NCBI GenBank assembly: GCA_038326205.1
Contig: JBBQJV010000083.1
Span: 1 to 16,878 of the forward strand
Direction of reading: 5' to 3'
DNA from: UBA7672 sp038326205
Lineage (GTDB): Bacteria > Pseudomonadota > Alphaproteobacteria > Caulobacterales > Hyphomonadaceae
Length of the DNA: 16,878 nucleotides
Part shown: piece by piece, positions 7,181 to 13,753 of the stretch
Numbering within the stretch: the stretch's first letter is position 1
How the letters are laid out: each line of letters starts with the position of its first letter
Notes under the pieces: generated by a model
Told to the model about the DNA's origin: nothing
Database searches by the model: none
What the model saw: only the letters and a program-made list of their open reading frames with translations
Made by a program: the position numbers and the translations under genes

Positions 7181-7948
7181 TCAAAAGTTCGCGGTTTTGA
7201 GCGCCGCGCCGTCAATGCGAAGATTTGCCCCTGTAATGTATCCGGCTCGCGGACTTGCGAGGAAGGCAACGGCGTCCGCGACTTCCTCTGGACGACCATG
7301 GCGTCCGAGCGCCGACAATCGCGCGGCAGCCGCAAACAGGGCGGGCTGATTGGTCTGGATTTGATCCCAAACGCCGCCTGGAAACAGGATCGGGCCGGGA
7401 GATACCGCATTCACGCGAATGCCCTTTGAGCCGTGGCGCGCCGCAAGCTGACCGGTCAGCGAAACGAGGGCCGCCTTCATGGTGCCGTATGCGTCTTCGC
7501 CCGGCGGCAATTGCGTAAGAACAGACGCGATCGAAGATACAAAGATCAAGCTGGGGTCTTGCCCCTTCGCGAGTTCCGGCAGCGCAAGATCTGCAAAGCG
7601 GACATGCTGCAGAAAGTCTGTTTCGAACGATTCTCGCCATCCTGCTTCGCCTTGCAGCGTTGGCCGGGTGGAAACATTGCTGACCACAATATCGACGCCG
7701 CCAAGCGCCGCCGTCGAACTGGCGAACCAAGCGGAGAAAGCGGCGGGATCGCGCACGTCGAGCGCGCCGCCAAAGACCTGGACACCGTGTCTCTTGAGGT
7801 CCGCGACGGTTTCCTCGACTGCCGCGGGCGTGCGCGCGCACAAAGCAACGTTAGCCCCCTCCTCGGCGAGGCGAGCGGCGATCGCGCGCCCGATGCCGCG
7901 CGTTCCGCCCGTAAGAACTGCACGCTTGCCGGCCAGATCAAGGTTCAA
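7181..7948 (-). CDS. SDR-family oxidoreductase
   Basis: A 255-residue classical short-chain dehydrogenase/reductase, cytosolic. The nucleotide-binding motif TGGTRGIG is at residues 13-20, the acidic DV pair (D64) at the adenine site, and a variant NNAG block reads SNVS (90-93). The catalytic residues are S139 in FVSSIAS, Y154 and K158 in YGTMK, followed by RVNAVSPGPI and the C-terminal GANLRIDGG-like end. At the place of the usual catalytic Asn (T-N-L) it has Asp111 (T-D-F), seen in some SDR subgroups. Arg39-Thr40 after the second strand suggests NADP(H), though weakly. The start is a TTG at 7946-7948, with GAGGG six bases before it. A 22-bp operator candidate and a promoter lie just upstream, after the tetR gene. 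It is cotranscribed with the exported VOC protein; the substrate is unknown. Confidence 0.93.
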   Translation of the reverse strand: MNLDLAGKRAVLTGGTRGIGRAIAARLAEEGANVALCARTPAAVEETVADLKRHGVQVFGGALDVRDPAAFSAWFASSTAALGGVDIVVSNVSTRPTLQGEAGWRESFETDFLQHVRFADLALPELAKGQDPSLIFVSSIASVLTQLPPGEDAYGTMKAALVSLTGQLAARHGSKGIRVNAVSPGPILFPGGVWDQIQTNQPALFAAAARLSALGRHGRPEEVADAVAFLASPRAGYITGANLRIDGAALKTANF

Positions 7949-7960
7949 GTGCCGCCCTCG

Positions 7961-7982
7961 CTATTGACGATAGTTACAATAG
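7961..7982. promoter_or_regulatory. TetR operator candidate 1, in front of the SDR-VOC operon
   Basis: A 22-bp site with perfect arms CTATTG (7961-7966) and CAATAG (7977-7982) around ten bases. It matches operator candidate 2 (8735-8756) at 18 of 22 positions. It overlaps the -10 element of the proposed SDR promoter and ends 13 bp before the TTG start, so a bound repressor would block transcription. Confidence 0.7.
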
Positions 7983-8003
7983 CGCGCCATCGGTATCATG
8001 CAA
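7976..8003 (-). promoter_or_regulatory. Candidate sigma-70 promoter for the SDR-VOC operon
   Basis: On the minus strand a -35 TTGCAT (7998-8003) and a -10 TATTGT (7976-7981) are separated by 16 bp. They lie just behind the stop codon of tetR and about 28 bp before the SDR start, giving a short leader. The -10 falls inside the TetR operator candidate. The match is moderate. Confidence 0.45.
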
Positions 8004-8032
8004 GGGCTGAAATGATCCGCGCCGCCAAGCGC

Positions 8033-8656
8033 CTAACGCTTCTTCTTTCGCGCCTGAGCGGCGCCCGCTGTCACCGCGCCAATGATCATCGCTACGGTCA
8101 TGTTCTCGACATCAGCCCGCGACGCGCCGGTCTTCTGAAGGTAGTCGCCCGCCGCGATGGTCAGGCCAAGACCGATCTCGGTCAGCTTGAGGGCGTCTGG
8201 CATAGCGACGTCGAACTCTTTCGCCACGCGCCTAGCCAGATACTGCACGTTAACATCGTGCTCGCGCATGCGCACCATGTCCGCGGCGTTGACGACAGAC
8301 GCTTCGACAAGAAGTCGGCGAACGAACGCTCCACGTCTCTCGACTTCGAGCAGAGCAATATGCGTGGTATTTCGTACAAGCTCCGGAAACGTTCGCGCCG
8401 AGGTCGCGGCGTGCATCTGGTCGCGCTGGATCCGTTCAAGGTCGCGGCGCAGAAGCGACTTCAGCAAATTTTCCTGATTTGAGAAGTAGTTGTACACGAG
8501 CGCCTTGCTCACGCCCGCTGCGCGCGCCACGCGTTCCATCGAGACGCCCGAAAACCCCTCCGTGGCGATCAGCTTCGCGGTGTGATCGAGTATCTGTGTT
8601 TGACGAGCCTCGGGATCGAGGCGCGTGCGAGTTCTTGGAGGCGAGGATGCGGCCAT
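8033..8656 (-). CDS. TetR-family transcriptional regulator
   Basis: A 207-residue regulator. The N-terminal helix-turn-helix covers about residues 17-64, with the recognition segment SMERVARAAGVSKALVYNYF typical of TetR proteins, followed by a helical ligand-binding domain to residue 198 and a basic tail (ARKKKR). No clear Shine-Dalgarno precedes the ATG at 8656, and no better start is seen, so weak translation is likely. It is flanked by two matching 22-bp palindromes: one between it and the SDR gene, the other between it and the divergent PQQ dehydrogenase. This arrangement indicates a local repressor of the SDR-VOC operon, the PQQ gene and probably itself. The ligand is unknown; a substrate or product of these enzymes is the natural guess. 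Confidence 0.93.
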   Translation of the reverse strand: MAASSPPRTRTRLDPEARQTQILDHTAKLIATEGFSGVSMERVARAAGVSKALVYNYFSNQENLLKSLLRRDLERIQRDQMHAATSARTFPELVRNTTHIALLEVERRGAFVRRLLVEASVVNAADMVRMREHDVNVQYLARRVAKEFDVAMPDALKLTEIGLGLTIAAGDYLQKTGASRADVENMTVAMIIGAVTAGAAQARKKKR

Positions 8657-8734
8657 GGCGGATCATGAGGGCGTTAGCGGCGTTGGCGTCAATGCCCTAA
8701 CGAACTGATCTCTTCAACAATATCGTTTCGTGCA

Positions 8735-8756
8735 CTATTGACGGTTGTCATAATAG
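8735..8756. promoter_or_regulatory. TetR operator candidate 2, in the tetR/PQQ divergent promoter
   Basis: A 22-bp site with arms CTATT (8735-8739) and AATAG (8752-8756) and an inner TGAC/GTCA pair. It is identical to operator candidate 1 at 18 of 22 positions. It includes a plus-strand CATAAT (8749-8754) and a minus-strand TATTAT (8750-8755), both resembling -10 elements, so binding here could shut off both directions at once. The proposed -10 elements lack good -35 partners. Confidence 0.7.
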
Positions 8757-8795
8757 GCAGGATCAATCGTGCGGTTCCGGTCCCGGTGAAAAAAG

Positions 8796-10697
8796 ATGAC
8801 CAGCGGCATGTTGTTCCTGCGCCGCGCCGGCTCGAAACTCTACTCGATGCGATTTGGCGTGGCGATTTTGCTCGCAGTAACCACCCAGTCCTGCGCAGCG
8901 CCCCAATCGAAACCGCAACCGCAGTCGATTGTTCAGTCGTCGGCGATGGGGAAAGACGGCGCAGCAATTTATGCAAGAGCATGCGCGGCCTGTCATGACG
9001 GTGGCGCCGCGCAGGCGCCTCGGCGAGAGGCGTTGGCGGCCCTTCCCGCCGCGCGCATCAAAGCTGCGCTTGAAACCGGCATCATGAAATCGCAAGCGGC
9101 CGGGCTCGACGCGGACGAGCGGCTCGCAGTCGCGGCATTTCTGTCCAAGGTTCAAACTTCTGTCGGTGCGCGCAACGCAGTGGGCCAATGCAATCCCGAC
9201 GATCTTGGTGTCTTGTCCCCCATTCGTGTGGGCGATTGGGGCATGGGTCTCGAGAATAGCCGCGCTGTCGATGGCAAGGCGAGCGGCCTTAGCGTCAGGA
9301 ATGCTTCGCGCCTCAAACTCGATTGGGTGTTTGCCTATCCTGACGGCACCCGTTCTCGGGTGCAGCCGACGCTCGCAGGGGACACGTTGTTCACGGCCGA
9401 CCAAACGGGTGCAATCTACGCACTCAACGCCGCCTCGGGGTGTGTCCGATGGCGCGTCCAGACCGCGCAAGAGATCAGATCAGCGCTAGTCGTAGGGACG
9501 AACGCCACTGGAGGCGCGACGACCCTTTACTTCGGCGACATCGCGGGAAATGTGCATGCGCTCGATATCGCGGGTCGCAAGCTAATCTGGAGCGTCAGGC
9601 CGGAGCTACACGCTCAAGCCACCATCACCGGTACGTTGCGGCTGTTCGAAGGTAAGCTGTTCGTTCCTATCTCTTCGCTCGAAGTCGTGGCGGCTATGAA
9701 CGGCAAATACGCGTGCTGCACGTTCCGCGGAGCGGTGGCAGCCTTGGACGCGGCGACGGGCCGGCAAATATGGAAGACCTACACGATCGACGAGGAGGCA
9801 AGCGCGCGCGGGTCGAACCGCGAAGGCGCTGAGATGTTTGGCCCTTCGGGGGCGCCGGTTTGGTCGTCGCCGACGATCGATAAAGCGCGTGGGCGTCTCT
9901 ATATCGGCACAGGTGAAAATTACTCGCACCCGGCGTCCGACAAGAGCGATTCAGTGATCGCCCTTGATCTGGCCACAGGCAAAATTCTCTGGAGCTTTCA
10001 GGCATTGTCTCAAGACGTCTGGAACGCTGCCTGTGCAGCGGGGCCAAACTGTCCAATCAACCCCGGCCCCGATTATGACTTCGGCGCGCCGCCGATCCTC
10101 GTCGATCGCAAGGCAGGTGGCAGCCTGGTACTCGCGGGTCAAAAGTCGGGCTATGTGTTCGCACTTGATCCGGACAGAGGCGGCGCGCTTGTTTGGAAAG
10201 CCAAGCCCGGGCGCGGCGGCATTATGGGCGGCGTCCATTGGGGCATGACTGCTCAGGCGGGGGTACTGTATGTTCCGGTGTCTGACCTATCTGCTTATCC
10301 CAAAGATGCGCTGCTGGCGCCTCAGGGTGGCTTGCACGCGCTGGACGTTGAGACGGGAGCAAAGGTCTGGTCGACATTGTTTCCGGATCGCTGTGGAAAC
10401 GTTGAGTGGCGGTGCGCGCCTGGAGTTTCTGCAGCGGCGATGCTGGCAGGCGACGTCATCCTGACCGGATCTCTCGACGGTTTATTGCGGGCTGTCGCGA
10501 CAAAGGACGGCGAAGTTCTCTGGGAGTTCGACACCAACCTTGAGTTTCAGGCGGTGAACGGTGTCAGGGCTTTTGGCGGATCGATTGATTCGTCCGGTCC
10601 CATCGCTTCGGGAGGGTGGGTCTATGCGACCTCCGGCTACGACAAGTTTGGTCAGAAAGCTGGTAACCTGCTCCTGGCCTTCAAGGTCCAGAACTAG
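8796..10697 (+). CDS. Cytochrome c-PQQ dehydrogenase (PVA dehydrogenase-like)
   Basis: A 633-residue periplasmic quinohemoprotein. After a signal segment (n-region to about residue 19, hydrophobic 20-29, possible but weak lipobox TQSC at Cys33) comes a compact cytochrome c domain at about 50-120 with heme motif CAACH (C63, C66, H67) and likely axial M97 in GIMKSQAAGL. The rest is a PQQ-type beta-propeller with repeated A-L-D-x-x-T/S-G-x-x-x-W blades. Adjacent cysteines C307-C308 in ACCTFRG match the vicinal disulfide seen near PQQ in quinoprotein alcohol dehydrogenases. TGENYSHPASDKSDSVIALD and QDVWNAAC...NCP match the polyvinyl-alcohol dehydrogenase group. That enzyme oxidises secondary alcohols and passes electrons to its own heme; the true substrate here is not shown. 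It is divergent from tetR with an operator between them. The start at 8796 has only a weak GGTGAAAAAAG site, so Met18 (8847) is a possible alternative. Confidence 0.9.
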   Translation: MTSGMLFLRRAGSKLYSMRFGVAILLAVTTQSCAAPQSKPQPQSIVQSSAMGKDGAAIYARACAACHDGGAAQAPRREALAALPAARIKAALETGIMKSQAAGLDADERLAVAAFLSKVQTSVGARNAVGQCNPDDLGVLSPIRVGDWGMGLENSRAVDGKASGLSVRNASRLKLDWVFAYPDGTRSRVQPTLAGDTLFTADQTGAIYALNAASGCVRWRVQTAQEIRSALVVGTNATGGATTLYFGDIAGNVHALDIAGRKLIWSVRPELHAQATITGTLRLFEGKLFVPISSLEVVAAMNGKYACCTFRGAVAALDAATGRQIWKTYTIDEEASARGSNREGAEMFGPSGAPVWSSPTIDKARGRLYIGTGENYSHPASDKSDSVIALDLATGKILWSFQALSQDVWNAACAAGPNCPINPGPDYDFGAPPILVDRKAGGSLVLAGQKSGYVFALDPDRGGALVWKAKPGRGGIMGGVHWGMTAQAGVLYVPVSDLSAYPKDALLAPQGGLHALDVETGAKVWSTLFPDRCGNVEWRCAPGVSAAAMLAGDVILTGSLDGLLRAVATKDGEVLWEFDTNLEFQAVNGVRAFGGSIDSSGPIASGGWVYATSGYDKFGQKAGNLLLAFKVQN

Positions 10698-11090
10698 GCC
10701 CAAGAGGTGAGCCAGTGATCACGACTTTCGCCAACTCGCCGTGCTTGGCAGATGGCGATCTGGCCGCACGTCGGATTAGGGCCAGCCCTTCCTACGCCGC
10801 GATAACATTACGATCGACAGGGCCGCGCCGAACCTTCCGTCCTGGGCTGCCTCCCCGATCAGGCGCAACGCCAAAATGAGACATTTGTAATGCTTCGATA
10901 GGAGCAGGCGCGAGATCCGGACTCTCATATGTGACCTACCGGGTTGATTTCGCTATGGCTGCAGGAGGCATAGGCTGGCGCCGGTCGCGGCTTCCAAGAG
11001 GGCGGCCGAATAGACCGACTAGCATCATTGCTCTAGGTTCGCTGAGTCGGATCCCGGCCGCCGAGTTGTACAACAACGGATTGCTGGCTC
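10698..11090. other. Gap after the PQQ gene with repeat copy 3
   Basis: No recognisable gene. A GTG at 10715 preceded by AGAGGTGA opens a 54-codon frame to 10879, and a GTG at 10931 opens an 85-codon frame; both give arginine- and proline-rich products typical of chance frames. The repeat copy at 10779-10870 is the only strong feature. I saw no terminator for the PQQ gene. Confidence 0.5.
10779..10870 (+). repeat. Dispersed intergenic repeat, copy 3
   Basis: Matches copy 1 (661-752) at about 73 of 92 ungapped positions, with 34 consecutive identical bases at 10807-10840, and copy 2 (5880-5965) at about 65%. Similarity fades on the right after the shared TAAT at 10889-10892. It begins 82 bp after the PQQ gene's stop codon. 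Confidence 0.85.
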
Positions 11091-11429
11091 ATGAAATCTT
11101 CGTCTTTGGGTCGGACCTCCTTGTCGCGCTGGCAACGGCTGATGACGGAACACGCGATGGTTACGGCGAGCTACAGGACGCTAAGTGAAAGCGCCGCTGT
11201 GGCGGTCGAGGCGACGATGGAGGAGAGAGCAGACACCGCCCTCCGCGAGATCGCCCAACTCGAAGCGCTGGCGCTTTCTCTGCCCGCCGAAGACGTCGCC
11301 ACTTTCCGCTTCAAGCTTTCAGTTTGGGCCAACGGCCGAGTCGATGGTTTTGAAGAAGAGTGGAGTATGTTCACGGCGGATTGCGAACGGCTGCTTCTCA
11401 CGGGTGCGGGGATGAAGCGCAACGTCTGA
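11091..11429 (+). CDS. Small helical protein of unknown function
   Basis: A 112-residue frame without a recognised family. From residue 12 on, the sequence is strongly helical and acidic (SESAAVAVEATMEERADTAL, then REIAQLEALALSLPAED, then ANGRVDGFEEEWSMFTADCE). Third codon positions are G/C-rich and no rare-looking composition appears, unlike the shadow frames around it. The overlapping minus-strand frame (11171-11488) is serine- and arginine-rich and less likely. No good Shine-Dalgarno is seen before the ATG at 11091 or the internal ATGs at 11142 and 11157, so the start is uncertain. No signal peptide or membrane segment is visible. It is isolated between the PQQ gene and the convergent second PQQ gene. 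Confidence 0.45.
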   Translation: MKSSSLGRTSLSRWQRLMTEHAMVTASYRTLSESAAVAVEATMEERADTALREIAQLEALALSLPAEDVATFRFKLSVWANGRVDGFEEEWSMFTADCERLLLTGAGMKRNV

Positions 11430-11807
11430 GATCCGCGCCGCACAACTCTTTGACGAAAGCGAGAAATGTTGCGAACGGCTGACATCATCTAAGCTGGCCT
11501 CTCGCCTACCCGGCGCTCGACCGCGCAGATTTTTCTACGGACGCCTTGGGCAGTTTCGGATTTGCAGAAACTGCGCTCTGGTCACGGCATCCCTCGGCGC
11601 TGCGTCGGCTTTCTTGAAGGCCCGCAAAACCCGAGCATCAAGACGATGACCGACGTTGAAACCGCCAAGGTCGCCCAGCGAGAGAGGCTGAAGTGCTGGC
11701 AAGCCAGTCACGCACGAAATCTAACCACGTCTATTCCATCGACCAAGTGCGCATCATCCTAAGCGGGGGCCGCGTGGCCGTTGTCGGCCCCGCAGCGGTT
11801 CAGAAAA
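11430..11807. other. 378-bp gap without a clear gene
   Basis: Two short plus-strand frames (11562-11762, and one entering 11693-11980) have no ribosome binding site or known motif, and the second runs antisense into the PQQ dehydrogenase. The only structured element is the GC-rich hairpin at 11763-11793. Confidence 0.5.
11763..11793 (-). terminator. Strong GC hairpin after the second PQQ gene
   Basis: Arms GCGGGGGCCG (11763-11772) and CGGCCCCGC (11785-11793) pair with one bulged G, around a 12-base loop. It lies 15 bp past the stop of the PQQ dehydrogenase on the minus strand, the expected place for a transcription terminator. A T-run is absent. Confidence 0.5.
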
Positions 11808-13649
11808 TCAAGGCCCCAGCGTGCCGATCGGTGTCGCTACCCCGGGCCGAGCAACAGCCCCGCTTGCGCCGTTCTGATCGCCCAACGCAAACACCTGGAT
11901 GGCCGCATTTCCAGTTGGCACAGCGGCAGCCAGTTCCCGGGCCTTCCGAAAAGCTCGATAGCGCTGTGACAAGTCGCTGATGAAATTGTTCTGCATGCCG
12001 ACAACGACTGCAACGTACTGTGTGCTTCCAACGCTGTAGGTGACGATGCTGGAGCTGGGGAGCCCATTGAGCGGCGTGCGCCACAGGAGTTTTCCGTCAC
12101 GATCATCGAACGCCTTCAACGCGGGATCCAGATCGCCAACGAACACGAGGCCGCCCGCAGTCGCCAGGACGGAGGTGGAAATCGGCGCGTCCAGGTCGTG
12201 GTTCCAGGCGAGCTTTCGTCCAGCTACATCCATCGCCTGAAGTCGGCCCATCATTCCGTCTGCCGCAGCGTCCGGGTGATCCGCTCCAGTTAACCCGACA
12301 CCGGACGACAAGAGGCTGTAGCCTTTCTCACCCATCTGCATGCACCATTCCGTGACCGGCACGTAGAGCAGGCCCGTACCCTTGCTGAAGGACGTCGGCG
12401 GCCAAGAGCGCGCACCTGACACGCCCGGACAAATCATTGTCGGTCTTGCTCGATCCGGGATGCGATCGGGATCGATCGTCTTTGCGCCGGTCACGGGGTC
12501 GATGGCAGTGATGATGTTCTGCGTGCCGGCATCGATGGAGAACAGGTAGACGCCGTTGGCCGCATCGAGCACATCGACAATGTCCATCTTGCCAACAGTC
12601 ATCACGACCTTGAGGCTGCGACCATCACTCCTGATCGTTGTCACCTGACGCTCGAACGCCCAGTCGAGATCCCATTGGTCATTTGCCAGGTGCTGATAGT
12701 GCCACACCAGCTTTCCGGTGTCGGGATTCAGGGCGATGGTGCTATCGGTATAGAGCGCATCGCTGGTCGTTCCCGGAATGCCCGACGGTTTCAGCAGCGG
12801 GCCGGTGTCGTAAGTCGGCGCAACGCCGTAGTAGATCAGGTTCAACTCCCGATCATACGTTCCCTGGTGCCAGACCGAGCCGCCGCTCCGCATGTCCAGC
12901 GGCAGACCGTTCCAAGTCTCGCCGCCGGGGTCGCCGGGCCGGGCGATAGTATAGAAGCGCCACAGCTCTCGCCCTGTCGAAATGTCCAATGCAACGATAA
13001 ACCCGCCGCCGGATGCGCCGCTGGCGGTCACGCCCTGGATCACCTTTTCGCCGACGATCTGGGGGGCGCTGCGCAACCCGAAGCTCGATCGTTTGGTCGC
13101 CGGCGGGCCGATTTCAATGGTGTGATCCCAGACCTGCGCGCCCGACCGGGCATCCAGCGCAAGCACATGCAGGTCAGACGTTGGGACGAACACGTGATCG
13201 CCGGACAGCGCCAGCCCCATTTTCATGGTCGAAGAAACGTCCACAGGTTCATAGGCGTGGCGCCACAGGATCGATCCCGTCGCAGCATCCAGCGCCAGCA
13301 CAGTGTCCGGAATTGTTTGCAGGAACATCACGCCGTCATGCACCAGCGGCGTCGGCATGCTGAGCCCGGCCTGCAGCGGGGTCTCCCAGGCCGGCGCAAG
13401 CTCCGTGACATTTTCGCGGTTGATGCGCGTGAGCGGGCTGAAATTCTGTCCGTCGTAAGTGCGGCCCCACTGCAGCCAATCCGCCGGCGCTGGATCAGCC
13501 AACATGGCGGCCGACACCGGCCGCAGGCTTCCGAGCAGTGCATCCCCAGAGAGCGGCGCTTGCCGCACGGGGCCTATGGCGCAGGATGCCAACGCCATCC
13601 CGAACAGGGCGCCACACGCCCCGAGACAAAGCATTCTCTCAAAGCGCAT
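11808..13649 (-). CDS. PQQ-dependent alcohol dehydrogenase lipoprotein
   Basis: A 613-residue quinoprotein of the methanol/ethanol dehydrogenase fold without its own cytochrome domain. The N-terminus is a lipoprotein signal with lipobox LASC (Cys23). The mature chain begins with the family motif DWLQWGRTYDGQNFSPL (57-73) and contains the propeller repeats (ALDAATGSILW, ALDARSGAQVW, ALDISTGRELW, ALNPDTGKLVW, KAFDDRDGKLLW). Other family marks are PGGETWNG (241-248), WHYQHLANDQWDLDW, and CPGVSGARSWPPTSF (407-421). D297 in TSDALY sits where the catalytic Asp of GDN is found. The usual PWN with a calcium-ligand Asn is replaced by PTYDTG, and no adjacent Cys-Cys pair is seen. It should oxidise an alcohol in the periplasm, needing a separate electron acceptor; the heme domain of the upstream fusion protein is a candidate. 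It follows that gene by 86 bp. Neither PQQ synthesis genes nor a companion cytochrome gene is present in the window. Confidence 0.9.
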   Translation of the reverse strand: MRFERMLCLGACGALFGMALASCAIGPVRQAPLSGDALLGSLRPVSAAMLADPAPADWLQWGRTYDGQNFSPLTRINRENVTELAPAWETPLQAGLSMPTPLVHDGVMFLQTIPDTVLALDAATGSILWRHAYEPVDVSSTMKMGLALSGDHVFVPTSDLHVLALDARSGAQVWDHTIEIGPPATKRSSFGLRSAPQIVGEKVIQGVTASGASGGGFIVALDISTGRELWRFYTIARPGDPGGETWNGLPLDMRSGGSVWHQGTYDRELNLIYYGVAPTYDTGPLLKPSGIPGTTSDALYTDSTIALNPDTGKLVWHYQHLANDQWDLDWAFERQVTTIRSDGRSLKVVMTVGKMDIVDVLDAANGVYLFSIDAGTQNIITAIDPVTGAKTIDPDRIPDRARPTMICPGVSGARSWPPTSFSKGTGLLYVPVTEWCMQMGEKGYSLLSSGVGLTGADHPDAAADGMMGRLQAMDVAGRKLAWNHDLDAPISTSVLATAGGLVFVGDLDPALKAFDDRDGKLLWRTPLNGLPSSSIVTYSVGSTQYVAVVVGMQNNFISDLSQRYRAFRKARELAAAVPTGNAAIQVFALGDQNGASGAVARPGVATPIGTLGP

Positions 13650-13729
13650 TTCCCGTCCCCGTTTCTAGAGGCCCATCTAACGGGGCGATGATGCACGCAC
13701 GATATGGCTGCCGTTCGAGCTGACCCGGC

Positions 13730-13753
13730 CCGGGCTCAGTTCAACGAGCCCGG
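13730..13753 (-). terminator. Hairpin across the stop codon of the fusion gene
   Basis: A perfect 8-bp stem CCGGGCTC (13730-13737) / GAGCCCGG (13746-13753) with an 8-base loop overlaps the TGA stop at 13736-13738. It stands between two genes of one apparent operon, so it may reduce expression of the downstream PQQ gene or protect the upstream message. There is no T-run after it. Confidence 0.4.

Noticed and set aside
7433..8482. 349-codon plus-strand frame across the SDR and tetR genes
   Set aside because: It is antisense to two clearly recognised genes and to the operator between them; composition is Arg-rich and no domain is seen.
8763..9470. 235-codon minus-strand frame opposite the first PQQ gene
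   Set aside because: Covers the heme motif region of the PQQ enzyme in antisense and shows no family features.
661..10870. Integrated mobile element bounded by the outer repeat copies
   Set aside because: No integrase, transposase, tRNA target or target duplication is visible, a third copy lies inside, and gene content inside and outside looks alike.
11562..11980. Short plus-strand frames before the second PQQ gene
   Set aside because: No ribosome binding site; one runs antisense into the PQQ gene and its composition becomes Arg/Pro/Gln-rich there.
12675..13691. 338-codon plus-strand frame opposite the second PQQ gene
   Set aside because: Antisense to a protein with a complete set of propeller motifs and a lipoprotein signal; no motif of its own.
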